Source: CAJCIY01 sp964245825
GTDB taxonomy: Bacteria > Actinomycetota > Actinomycetes > Mycobacteriales > CAJCIY01
Reading direction: 5' to 3'
DNA: 64,000 nt
Assembly: GCA_964245825.1 (NCBI GenBank)
Contig: CAXTNT010000009.1
Coordinates: 62,001 to 126,000, forward strand
This document shows, piece by piece, positions 23,525 to 31,381 of this stretch. The notes beneath the pieces were generated by a model. That model had not been told where the DNA came from. It did no database searches and saw nothing but the letters and a program-made list of their open reading frames with translations. The translations under genes and the position numbers were made by a program. The first letter of the stretch is position 1. Every line of letters starts with the position of its first letter.

Positions 23525-25435
23525 GTGGACTCCGACTTCCCCGGGGCGCGCGGGCCGGCTGTCAGCAACACGCTGACCACTCTGGTCACGGCAACCCGTG
23601 CGCTGTCGCTGCCCGCCGACCGACTGGTGGGGCGCCGGCTCGAGGGTCGGTACGAGATCCTGCGGCCGTTGGACCGGGGCGGCATGGCCACGGTGTACGT
23701 CGCGGTCGACCACCGCCTCGAGCGCGAGGTCGCCGTCAAGGTGATGCACCCCTCACTGGCCCACGACCCGGCGTTCGTGGCCCGGTTCCGGCGCGAGGCG
23801 ACCGCCGCGGCAAGCATCCGGCACCCCCACGTGGTGGCGGTGACCGATGCCGGCACCGACGACGACACGGTCTTCCTCGTCATGGAGCTCGTCCGCGGCC
23901 GCACCCTGCGGGCCCTGCTCCGGGACCGCGGTCGGCTGAGTCCGGCGCAGACCCTGGAGATCGGCGACGCGGTGCTGGACGCCCTCGCGGCGGCGCACGC
24001 GACCGGTCTGGTGCACCGCGACGTCAAACCCGAGAACGTCCTGCTGGGCGACGACGGCACCATCGCCGTGGCGGACTTCGGTCTCGCCCGCGCCGTCGAG
24101 GCGAGCTCGCTGACCACGCACGCCGGGCTGCTGCTCGGCACGGTCGCCTACGTCTCGCCCGAGCAGGTCAGCCACGGTCGGGCCGACGCCCGCAGCGATG
24201 TCTACGCGGCCGGCATCCTGCTGTTCGAGCTGCTCACCGGCGCGGTGCCGTACGACGCGGAGACTCCGGTCGCCGTCGCCTACCGGCACGTGCACGAGCG
24301 GGTGCCGGCGCCCTCCTCGGTCGCCGGCGGCATCCCGAGCGAGCTGGACGACCTCGTCCTGGCCGCGACCGCCCCGGACCCGGCCGAGCGGTACCCCGAC
24401 GCGGGCGCGTTCCTCACCGCCCTCCGCCGGGTCCGCGCGGTCGTGGGCGCGCGACCGGCCCGCGGCGGCGACACCACGGCGCTGGTGCTCCCCGCGACCC
24501 CGGTGACCCCAACCGACCGGCCCGGGCCGGTTGCGGCGACGCCCGCGCGGCGGCGGCACGTCTGGCCGTGGGTGCTCGCGGTCCTGGTGCTGCTGTCGGC
24601 CGGTGCCGGCGTCGGCGGCTGGTGGCTGGGACGGGACGCCGGCACCCACGTGCCGGCGCTGACCGACCGCAGCCTCAGCGCCGTCGAGGCCGCACTGACG
24701 GCCAGCCACCTCGCATACTCGGTCGGGCCCGCTCAGCACTCCGATGCTGTGTCGACCGGCCAGGTCGTGACGACGGTCCCGGCTCCCGGGGCCGCGGTGA
24801 AGGCGCACGGCACAGTGCTCATCGTCCCGTCGGCCGGTGTCCTGCGGCTCACCGTGCCGGCCATAGCCGGCCGCCCGCAGCCGACGGCCACGACGCTGCT
24901 GGCGCAGGTCGGGTTCGGCCCCCCGACCGTCACCACCGCGTACAGCGACGTCACCCCCGCCGGGACGGTGCTGACAAGCACGCCGGCCACGGGCGCCACC
25001 GTGGACCACCGGACGCGGGTAGCGCTGGTCGTGAGTGCCGGCCCGGCCCCGGTCACGGTCCCGGACGAGTCCGGCCAGAGCCAGGTGGATGCCCAACACA
25101 CGCTGACGAGCCTCGGGCTGAAGACCGCCGTCAGCCAGCAGTTCTCTGCCACCGTGCCCAGCGGCACGGTCATCAGCGCCACCCCGGACGCGGGCACCGC
25201 CCACCGCGGCGACACGGTCTCGCTGGTGGTGAGCAAGGGGCCGCAGACGGTCATCGTCCCGAACCTCGATCCGCTGAACGGGGGCCAGGCGGACGCGGCG
25301 CTGCGGGCACTGGGGCTGGTGCCCCGGGAGATCGCGCTGTTCGGCATCCACGGCGGCCAGGTCGTGACGCAGAAGCAGAAGCCCGGCAGCACGGTGCCGG
25401 TCGGCAGCACGGTCACCTTCTACACCGCCTACTAG
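23525..25435 (+). CDS. pknL: PknL-type Ser/Thr protein kinase with PASTA repeats
   Basis: A 636-residue transmembrane kinase. The Hanks-type catalytic domain spans about 43-300, with invariant Lys72 (VAVKVMH), HRDVKPEN (Asp166) and the DFG-type ADFGLAR. A juxtamembrane linker, a membrane helix near 346-366 and four extracellular PASTA repeats follow. PASTA domains bind muropeptides or lipid II, so it probably senses cell-wall status. Position next to an Rv2175c-like gene and upstream of DAHP synthase matches Rv2176. M. tuberculosis PknL lacks PASTA repeats, so this form resembles those of other actinobacteria. Confidence 0.92.
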   Translation: MDSDFPGARGPAVSNTLTTLVTATRALSLPADRLVGRRLEGRYEILRPLDRGGMATVYVAVDHRLEREVAVKVMHPSLAHDPAFVARFRREATAAASIRHPHVVAVTDAGTDDDTVFLVMELVRGRTLRALLRDRGRLSPAQTLEIGDAVLDALAAAHATGLVHRDVKPENVLLGDDGTIAVADFGLARAVEASSLTTHAGLLLGTVAYVSPEQVSHGRADARSDVYAAGILLFELLTGAVPYDAETPVAVAYRHVHERVPAPSSVAGGIPSELDDLVLAATAPDPAERYPDAGAFLTALRRVRAVVGARPARGGDTTALVLPATPVTPTDRPGPVAATPARRRHVWPWVLAVLVLLSAGAGVGGWWLGRDAGTHVPALTDRSLSAVEAALTASHLAYSVGPAQHSDAVSTGQVVTTVPAPGAAVKAHGTVLIVPSAGVLRLTVPAIAGRPQPTATTLLAQVGFGPPTVTTAYSDVTPAGTVLTSTPATGATVDHRTRVALVVSAGPAPVTVPDESGQSQVDAQHTLTSLGLKTAVSQQFSATVPSGTVISATPDAGTAHRGDTVSLVVSKGPQTVIVPNLDPLNGGQADAALRALGLVPREIALFGIHGGQVVTQKQKPGSTVPVGSTVTFYTAY

Positions 25436-25453
25436 CCACCGGTACGGTGGCCG

Positions 25454-26317
25454 ATGCCGCCGCGCCAACCCTCCAGGATCGGCGCCCACGCACCCACCAG
25501 CGGTGGCCTCGCCCGCGGCGCTCTCCGGTACGCCGGTCAGGTGGGCGCGGAGGTGGTCCAGGTCTTCGTGTCCAACCCGCGCGGCTGGGCGCCGAGCGCC
25601 GGTGACCCCCGCGACGACCACGCGTTCCGCGAGGGGTGCGCGGCGGGTCGGATCCCCGCCTTCGTCCACGCGCCGTACCTGATCAACCTGGGCTCCCCCA
25701 CCGAGGCGACCCGGGACCGGTCGGTGGCCGCGCTGCGACAGACGTTCCACCGGGCCGGGCAGATCGGCGCCGCCGGGGTCGTCGTGCACGCCGGCAGCGC
25801 GGTCGGGAACGCCCGGCGGGACACCGCCCTCCAGCAGCTGCGGGAGCTGCTGCTGCCGGTCCTCGATGCCGTCCCGGACGGCGGCCCGCGCCTGTTGGTC
25901 GAGCCGACCGCCGGGGGCGGCCAGGCACTCGCGTCCCGGGTGGAGGACCTCACGGAGTGGTTCGCGGCGGTGGACGACCACCCCCGCCTCGGCGTCTGCC
26001 TGGACACCTGCCACGCGCAGGCCGCCGGGCACGACCTGGCGAGCCCCGGGGGGGTGCGGTCGATGCTCAACGCCTTGGTGAAGGCCGTCGGCCGGGGACG
26101 GCTGCAACTGGTGCACGCCAACGACAGCCGCGACGCGTGCGGTTCGACCCGCGACCGGCACGCAGCGCTGGGCGCCGGCACCATCGGAACCGACCCCTTC
26201 GGCGAGCTGTTCCGACACCCGGCCACCCGTGGCGTACCCGTCGTCGTCGAGACGCCCGGTGGCGCCGACGGGCACCGCCGCGACCTCGAGCTACTGCGGG
26301 TCATGCGGGACCGCTAG
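25454..26317 (+). CDS. nfo: Deoxyribonuclease IV (AP endonuclease, Nfo family)
   Basis: A 287-residue xylose-isomerase-like barrel with the endonuclease IV metal-site segments visible: IGAHAPTSGG, FVHAPYLINL, VVVHAGS, VEPTAGGG, VCLDTCHAQAAGHD and LVHANDS, ending VVETPGG. Cleaves 5' to abasic sites in base excision repair. ATG 25454 lies 5 bases after a TACGGT hexamer, suggesting leaderless expression, and 18 bp after the kinase gene. Its usual signature Glu in the LLVEP strand is present. Confidence 0.92.
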   Translation: MPPRQPSRIGAHAPTSGGLARGALRYAGQVGAEVVQVFVSNPRGWAPSAGDPRDDHAFREGCAAGRIPAFVHAPYLINLGSPTEATRDRSVAALRQTFHRAGQIGAAGVVVHAGSAVGNARRDTALQQLRELLLPVLDAVPDGGPRLLVEPTAGGGQALASRVEDLTEWFAAVDDHPRLGVCLDTCHAQAAGHDLASPGGVRSMLNALVKAVGRGRLQLVHANDSRDACGSTRDRHAALGAGTIGTDPFGELFRHPATRGVPVVVETPGGADGHRRDLELLRVMRDR

Positions 26318-26432
26318 ACCCGGGCAGCCGGGGGTGCCCTGTGGCCAGGCAGGATCATCGGGACCAATCCGGACACAGGCCGCGTCCTGCGCGGGTGCTC
26401 GCCCGTTGTCCCGTCGGAACGGAAGGACGGTC

Positions 26433-27494
26433 GTGGCCCTCAACCTGCGCACGCAGCGGCGAGTCCAACGGCTCGCCGACGTGCTCGACGGTGCGACCGC
26501 GGGGGACGGCCGGACCGCTCGGTTGGCCGCGACCGCCGGACGGTTGCGCGGACTGTCGATGACCGTGCCGGCGCCGCGGGCGGAGCTGCGGGCGGCCACG
26601 CTGGCCGCCTTCACGGCCGCGGGGGTCGAGATCGCGCGACACGGCGCCGCCACCGCGGCGCATGCCGCCGCCAAGACCGCAGGCGGCGCGGCGCAGACCC
26701 CGCAGCAGGCGGCACGCGGGGGGGCGCACGCCGCCGGCCACGCCGGCACGGGGGCTGCCGGCCACGGCCTGCTCCTGCCGTTCCTCACCGGTGTCGCGGC
26801 CGTGGCGGTGGGCGTCGGGGCGGTGACCACCGCTGTGCGCGGCCTGCCGGCGCATCATCCTTCGGCGCGGACACCGGCGCCCGGGCCGGTCTCGCGCTCG
26901 CCGGGCAGCAGTCCCCTGGCGGCCGACCCGCTCGCGCTGCTCGCGCAGGCGCGCGCGGCCCTGGCCCGCATCCAGGCGCTCGCCGCCGGCCCGCAGACCG
27001 CCGCCACCGAGGCGGAGATCGCCGCGCTGGTGGGCACGCTCGACCGCGACGTCGCCCTGGCCAGCGAACCGCTGCTGCGGGCGGGGGCCAACGGCGTGGC
27101 GCTGCTGGACCTGACCCTGGCCGAGCTGCGGCAGGGGCTCGCCTCGCTCCCGGCGACCGTAGGTGCGGGGCACGACGCCGTGGCCCGGTCGTTGTCGCTG
27201 CTCGGCGCGCTGCATGCGGCGATCGCGACCGGCGTACCGACCGTCAGCGCGCCGGGGGGTCACCGCTCCACCGCCCCGAGCGGCCTCCCCGCCCCGGGGT
27301 CGAGCGCGCCATCCCGACTGCCGACCCTCACCCCCTCCGGCACCGGGCAGCCCCGCAGCACCCCGCCGCCGACCGGCGGGCTGAGCAGCTCGCTGGGCGG
27401 CCTGACCAGCTCGCTCGGCGGCCTGACCAGCAGCCGACTGCCGACTCCGATCCCGTCGCTGCTGGCCGGGCTGAGCGGCGTCGCCGCCTCCTGA
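26433..27494 (+). CDS. DUF5667-like membrane-anchored protein
   Basis: A 353-residue protein from GTG 26433 with GGAAGGACGG upstream. The N-terminal 60 residues (RTQRRVQRLADVLDGATAG, MTVPAPRAELRA) resemble the cytoplasmic part of DUF5667 proteins, often linked to sigma factors. Then come an Ala/His-rich stretch, a membrane helix at about 112-130, an extracellular helical region and a Ser/Pro/Gly tail with near-repeats of LGGLTSS. Function unknown. It stands alone between nfo and a convergent threonine aldolase; no sigma-factor gene is directly adjacent. Confidence 0.6.
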   Translation: MALNLRTQRRVQRLADVLDGATAGDGRTARLAATAGRLRGLSMTVPAPRAELRAATLAAFTAAGVEIARHGAATAAHAAAKTAGGAAQTPQQAARGGAHAAGHAGTGAAGHGLLLPFLTGVAAVAVGVGAVTTAVRGLPAHHPSARTPAPGPVSRSPGSSPLAADPLALLAQARAALARIQALAAGPQTAATEAEIAALVGTLDRDVALASEPLLRAGANGVALLDLTLAELRQGLASLPATVGAGHDAVARSLSLLGALHAAIATGVPTVSAPGGHRSTAPSGLPAPGSSAPSRLPTLTPSGTGQPRSTPPPTGGLSSSLGGLTSSLGGLTSSRLPTPIPSLLAGLSGVAAS

Positions 27495-27541
27495 ACCTGC
27501 CGACCCTGCCTGCCGACCCGTCCGCGGCCCCGCCCACGCAC

Positions 27542-28537
27542 TCAGCCGGCGAGCGGCGCGAGGACGGCCGCGGCGCGGGCGATCCCGGCGTCGTCGACAT
27601 CGAGGTGGGTGACCGCGCGCAGCACGGTCGGGGTGAACGCCGCGACCAGCACCCCGGCTTGAGCGGCCGCCGCGGCGGCGGACGGCGCGTCGTCGACCGG
27701 GATCAGCACGATATTGGTCTCCGGGGCGGGCACGCCGACCGCCGCGGCCAGCTCGGCCGCCCGGCGGTGATCTTCGGCCAGTCGCTCCCGGTGGTGGTCC
27801 AGCGCGTACAGGCCGGCCGCCGCGAGGATGCCGGCCTGCCGCATCCCGCCGCCGAGGAGCTTGCGTCCGACGCGTGCCTCGGCCATCGCCGCAGCCGTGC
27901 CGACGAGCACCGAACCCACCGGCGCGCCGAGGCCCTTCGATAGGCACACGCTCATCGTGTCCGCACATCGACCAACGTCGCCGGAGGTGAAACCACCTGC
28001 GAGACAGGCGTTCCACAGCCGTGCGCCGTCGACGTGCACGTGTACGCCGCGGCTCCGCGCGCCGTCGGATAGCGCGGTCATCGCCGCGAGCGGGAGCACG
28101 GTGCCGCCCGCGCGGTTGTGCGTCTGCTCCAGCGCGAGCGCTCGGGTGGCAACGGTGTGAAACCCGTCCGGGCGCACCATCGCCAGCACCGTGCCCACGT
28201 CCGGCACCCCCGCCGCCGAGGGGAAGGTACGGGTGGTGATGCCGCTCAGGACGGCCGCGGCACCGAGCTCGTAGGTGACCACGTGCGCGCCGTCGTCGCA
28301 CAGCAGCTCGCCGCCGGGCGGACAGGCGAGGCGCAGCCCGAGCTGGTTGCCGAGCGAACCGGACGCCACGTACAGACCCGCCTCGTGGCCGCACAGGCCG
28401 GCGACCCGCTCCTCGAGCGCCCGGACGGTGGGGTCCTCGCCGTAGACGTCGTCGCCCACCTCGGCGGCCGCCATCGCCGCGCGCATCGCCGCTGTCGGGC
28501 GGGTGACCGTGTCGCTGCGCAGGTCCACGGGAGCCAC
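27542..28537 (-). CDS. ltaE: Low-specificity L-threonine aldolase-like PLP enzyme
   Basis: A 331-residue fold-type I PLP enzyme. It starts with VDLRSDTVTRPTAAMR, has the GDDVYGEDPTV segment, the VHVDGARLWNA metal/PLP Asp region and PLP-binding Lys201 in VCLSKGLGAPVGS. Splits L-threonine or allo-threonine to glycine and acetaldehyde. Convergent with the DUF5667-like gene and divergent from the sigma-like gene, 53 bp apart. Confidence 0.9.
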   Translation of the reverse strand: MAPVDLRSDTVTRPTAAMRAAMAAAEVGDDVYGEDPTVRALEERVAGLCGHEAGLYVASGSLGNQLGLRLACPPGGELLCDDGAHVVTYELGAAAVLSGITTRTFPSAAGVPDVGTVLAMVRPDGFHTVATRALALEQTHNRAGGTVLPLAAMTALSDGARSRGVHVHVDGARLWNACLAGGFTSGDVGRCADTMSVCLSKGLGAPVGSVLVGTAAAMAEARVGRKLLGGGMRQAGILAAAGLYALDHHRERLAEDHRRAAELAAAVGVPAPETNIVLIPVDDAPSAAAAAAQAGVLVAAFTPTVLRAVTHLDVDDAGIARAAAVLAPLAG

Positions 28538-28590
28538 GTCCGCGAAACTACCCGCCCGTAGGGTCGACGGACCATCCAGAAGGAGCAGCC

Positions 28591-29550
28591 ATGCGGGCTC
28601 TGGTCAGCGCCGACGACGTCCTCGCGACGGCCGCCGCGCACCTTGACCACGGGTACGACGCAGCCCGTCGTCTCGGCTGCCCCGACCTGACCGCCCGCGA
28701 GGTCGTGGCCGCGGCGACCACCGCGCTGGTCGACGACCTGCTCGGCGCGCCGGAGACCGTCGGCGACCTCGTCGGAGGGCTCTTCGGGCGCTGCCGCCGC
28801 GCCGCCGCCGAGCATCGCCGCAGTGCCTCGCCGGCCCCGGCCACCGCGGTGGACGGCGCGGACGAGGAGTCACGCGCGGCGGCGACGGCCCTGGCCGAGC
28901 TGCCGGAGCGGCGGCGGCTGGCCGTGCTGCTGCTCGACGCGTACGGCGTCACGTACGCCCAGGCGGCGGTCGCCCTGGGCCTGGATGCCGCCGAGACAGC
29001 GCGCACGGTGGCCCTGGGCCGGGCGGCGCTGGTGCAGGGCGTCGACGGCCGGGCGGCGCCGTCCCCCTCGGGTCACGACACGGCGGTCGGGGACCTGGGC
29101 ATGCTCTCGGACGGGTCGGCCCCGGCCGGCGGGCGCTTCGCCGGTCTGCGCAAGCACGTCAGCGGTTGTGCCACGTGTGCCGAGATGCTGGGCGTGCAGA
29201 CGCGGGGCAAGGCGATGGTCGGCGCGCTGCCGCTGTTCGCGTTGCCCGGTGATGCTCGCCTGTCGCTGCTCGCAGCGGTCCACGACCGCGCGCGGGCCGA
29301 GCTACCGTCCGCGGCCGAGGTGGCGGCGGAGCTGGCCGGTGAGGTGGCACGGCCGCGGCTGATCCCGGTCCCGCTGCTGGTTGTGGCGCTGCTGGTGGCC
29401 GCGGCGCTCGGCGTGGCCGCTGGTGCCTTCCTGGTCCACCGGGGCGACCACGACGTGCTGGGTCAGCGGGTCTGCAGCATCTCCGCGACGAGGAACGCCA
29501 GCTCGATCGACTGCCCGGTGTTCAGCCGCGGGTCGCAGGCCGTCTCGTAG
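28591..29550 (+). CDS. Sigma-region-4-like protein with ZAS-type zinc motif and membrane helix
   Basis: A 319-residue protein. The first 100 residues are helical but lack a recognisable sigma region 2 promoter-melting motif. Residues 110-155 resemble a region-4 helix-turn-helix (LLLDAYGVTYAQAAVALGLDAAETARTVALGRAAL). His189-x3-Cys193-x2-Cys196 matches the anti-sigma ZAS zinc motif, and a membrane helix lies at about 252-275. The last 28 residues are read through the end of aroG on the other strand (88-bp overlap). It looks like sigma-like and anti-sigma-like parts in one chain. A TAGGGT hexamer and GAAGGAGC ribosome-binding site precede ATG 28591. Confidence 0.65.
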   Translation: MRALVSADDVLATAAAHLDHGYDAARRLGCPDLTAREVVAAATTALVDDLLGAPETVGDLVGGLFGRCRRAAAEHRRSASPAPATAVDGADEESRAAATALAELPERRRLAVLLLDAYGVTYAQAAVALGLDAAETARTVALGRAALVQGVDGRAAPSPSGHDTAVGDLGMLSDGSAPAGGRFAGLRKHVSGCATCAEMLGVQTRGKAMVGALPLFALPGDARLSLLAAVHDRARAELPSAAEVAAELAGEVARPRLIPVPLLVVALLVAAALGVAAGAFLVHRGDHDVLGQRVCSISATRNASSIDCPVFSRGSQAVS

Positions 29551-30764
29551 CGGGCCGACAGGCCCGCTTCGTCGATGTTCTCCCCGCCGCCGAGGCACTC
29601 CGTCACGTCTTCGCCGGTGAGCTCGACGTGCAGGCCGCCGGGGTGGGTGCCGAGCCCGTGGTGCACCTCGAAGAAGCCGCGGACCTCGCCGAGCACGTCG
29701 TCGAAGTGCCGGGTCTTGTGCCCGTACGCACTGGTGATGGTGTTGCCGTGCATCGGGTCGCACGCCCACACCACCGGATGGCCGGCGGCGCGGACCTTCT
29801 CGACCAGCGGGGGCAGCAGCTCGGTGACGCGGGCCGCGCCCATCCGGGTGACGAAGGTCAGCCGGCCCGGCTCCCGGTCCGGGTCGAGCGCCGCGGCGAG
29901 GGCGACCGCATCCTCGGGGGTGGACGTCGGCCCGAGCTTCACGCCCACGGGGTTGGCGATCTGCTGCGCGAAGGCGATGTGCGCACCGTCTAGCTGCCGG
30001 GTGCGCTCCCCCACCCACACCAGGTGGGCGGACAGGTCGTACGCGTCCCGGGTGAGCGCGTCCTCGTACGGCAGCAGCAGCATCTCGTGGCTGGCGTAGA
30101 GCTCGACGCCGCGGGTCGCGTCGTCGTTCACGCCGCAGGCGCGCATGAAGGCCAGCGCCCGGTCGATGTCCCGCGCCAGCCGGTCGTAGCGCCGGCCCGC
30201 GCCCGAACGCCGCACGAAGTCCTTGTTCCAGTCGTGCACCGCATGCAGGTCGGCGAGACCGCCGGAGGCGAAGGCCCGCAGCAGGTTCAGCGTCACGGCG
30301 CTCGCGTGGTACGCCCGCAGCATCCGCCGCGGGTCCGGCGTGCGTTCTTCGATGCCGAGGCCGTTCACCGCGTCGCCCCGGTAGGAGGGCAGGCCGCCGG
30401 CCTCCAGGTCGGCGCTGCGGGGCTTGGCGTACTGGCCCGCCCACCGGCCGACCTTGACCACCGGCAGCGAGGCGCCGTAGGTGAGCACGACCGCCATGGC
30501 GAGCAACGTGCGGACCTTGTCGCGCACCGCCTCGGTGGTGTTGGCGGCGAACGTCTCGGCGCAGTCCCCGCCCTGCAGCAGGAACGCCTCACCCCGGGCG
30601 ACCGCGCCGAGCCGGGCCTTCAGCGCGTCCACCTCGGGGGGCACCACCAGCGGCGGCAGGCCGCACAGCTCCGCCGCGACCGCCGCGACCTCGTCGGCGG
30701 CCCAGGTCGGCTGCTGCGCAGCCGGCCGGTCCCGCCAGGTGGTCGTACGTGCCGTCACGGTCAT
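29463..30764 (-). CDS. aroG: Class II DAHP synthase
   Basis: A 433-residue plant-type 3-deoxy-7-phosphoheptulonate synthase. Key segments are LLQGGDCAETF (metal Cys), VGRWAGQYAKPRS, NPVGVKLGP, WACDPMHGNT and HVELTGEDVTECLGG. Condenses phosphoenolpyruvate and erythrose 4-phosphate, the first shikimate-pathway step. Homologous in position to Rv2178c. The 3' end overlaps the sigma-like gene by 88 bp on the opposite strand. Confidence 0.95.
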   Translation of the reverse strand: MTVTARTTTWRDRPAAQQPTWAADEVAAVAAELCGLPPLVVPPEVDALKARLGAVARGEAFLLQGGDCAETFAANTTEAVRDKVRTLLAMAVVLTYGASLPVVKVGRWAGQYAKPRSADLEAGGLPSYRGDAVNGLGIEERTPDPRRMLRAYHASAVTLNLLRAFASGGLADLHAVHDWNKDFVRRSGAGRRYDRLARDIDRALAFMRACGVNDDATRGVELYASHEMLLLPYEDALTRDAYDLSAHLVWVGERTRQLDGAHIAFAQQIANPVGVKLGPTSTPEDAVALAAALDPDREPGRLTFVTRMGAARVTELLPPLVEKVRAAGHPVVWACDPMHGNTITSAYGHKTRHFDDVLGEVRGFFEVHHGLGTHPGGLHVELTGEDVTECLGGGENIDEAGLSARYETACDPRLNTGQSIELAFLVAEMLQTR

Positions 30765-30806
30765 GCCGACCAGCGTACGGACCCGGCGTCCCCCGCGCCC
30801 TCCGGC

Positions 30807-31304
30807 TCAGACCCGCGGCGGCCAGTGCTGCGCGATGACGCGCCAGCGCGCGAGGTTGTGCCGGGCATCGGCGAGGGCGTCGTGGGCGTTGGCCGGCTCG
30901 GGGGGCAGGGGCGGCGAGCCGACGTCCTCCCAGCGCTGGCGCAGGTCGTGGGTGAAGCGCGGCAGCGCCCGGGGCAACGCCCGCATCGCCCCCCACAGCT
31001 GGCAGAGCACGACGTGGTCGTAGGCGCCGTACCAGGCCCAGAGCTCGATCTCACCGGGCTCGGCGGTGAGGAACTCCAGCAGCCGGTCTCGGATCCCGGC
31101 GCGGCTGGCGTACGCGGGTGAGCTCGGCGAGGGCAGCTGGTCGAGCACGTTGGTGCGCACCCAGGGGATGGCCTTGGCCGGGTCGAACTCGGTGGAGACG
31201 GCGTACAGCTCGCGGGTGCCGTCCTCGCTCACGACGCCGATGGACACGAGCTCGATCGTGGTGCCGTCCTCGATGAACTCGGTGTCGTACACGTAGCGGG
31301 GCAT
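30807..31304 (-). CDS. Rv2179c-like 3'-exoribonuclease
   Basis: A 165-residue DEDDh-fold nuclease of the polyadenylate-specific 3'-exoribonuclease AS family. The first acidic pair is YDTEFIED (Asp7, Glu9), and the closing motif AHDALADARHN carries the His/Asp pair. Degrades RNA 3' overhangs in the characterised mycobacterial homologue. It lies 42 bp upstream of aroG on the same strand, the Rv2179c-Rv2178c order. Confidence 0.9.
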   Translation of the reverse strand: MPRYVYDTEFIEDGTTIELVSIGVVSEDGTRELYAVSTEFDPAKAIPWVRTNVLDQLPSPSSPAYASRAGIRDRLLEFLTAEPGEIELWAWYGAYDHVVLCQLWGAMRALPRALPRFTHDLRQRWEDVGSPPLPPEPANAHDALADARHNLARWRVIAQHWPPRV

Positions 31305-31367
31305 CAGCGCCTGTCGGCGGCGGCGGGTGGACGGATCTGCATGCCCGCCATCATCGCGGGTCGCGTC

Positions 31368-31373
31368 TAGGGT
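31368..31373 (+). promoter_or_regulatory. Putative -10 element for glpK
   Basis: TAGGGT ends 8 bases before ATG 31382, consistent with a leaderless transcript. Confidence 0.45.
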
Positions 31374-31381
31374 CGCGGCCC

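Noticed and set aside
27361..27440. CRISPR-like repeats in the DUF5667-like gene
   Set aside because: These are short coding repeats of LGGLTSS without unique spacers.
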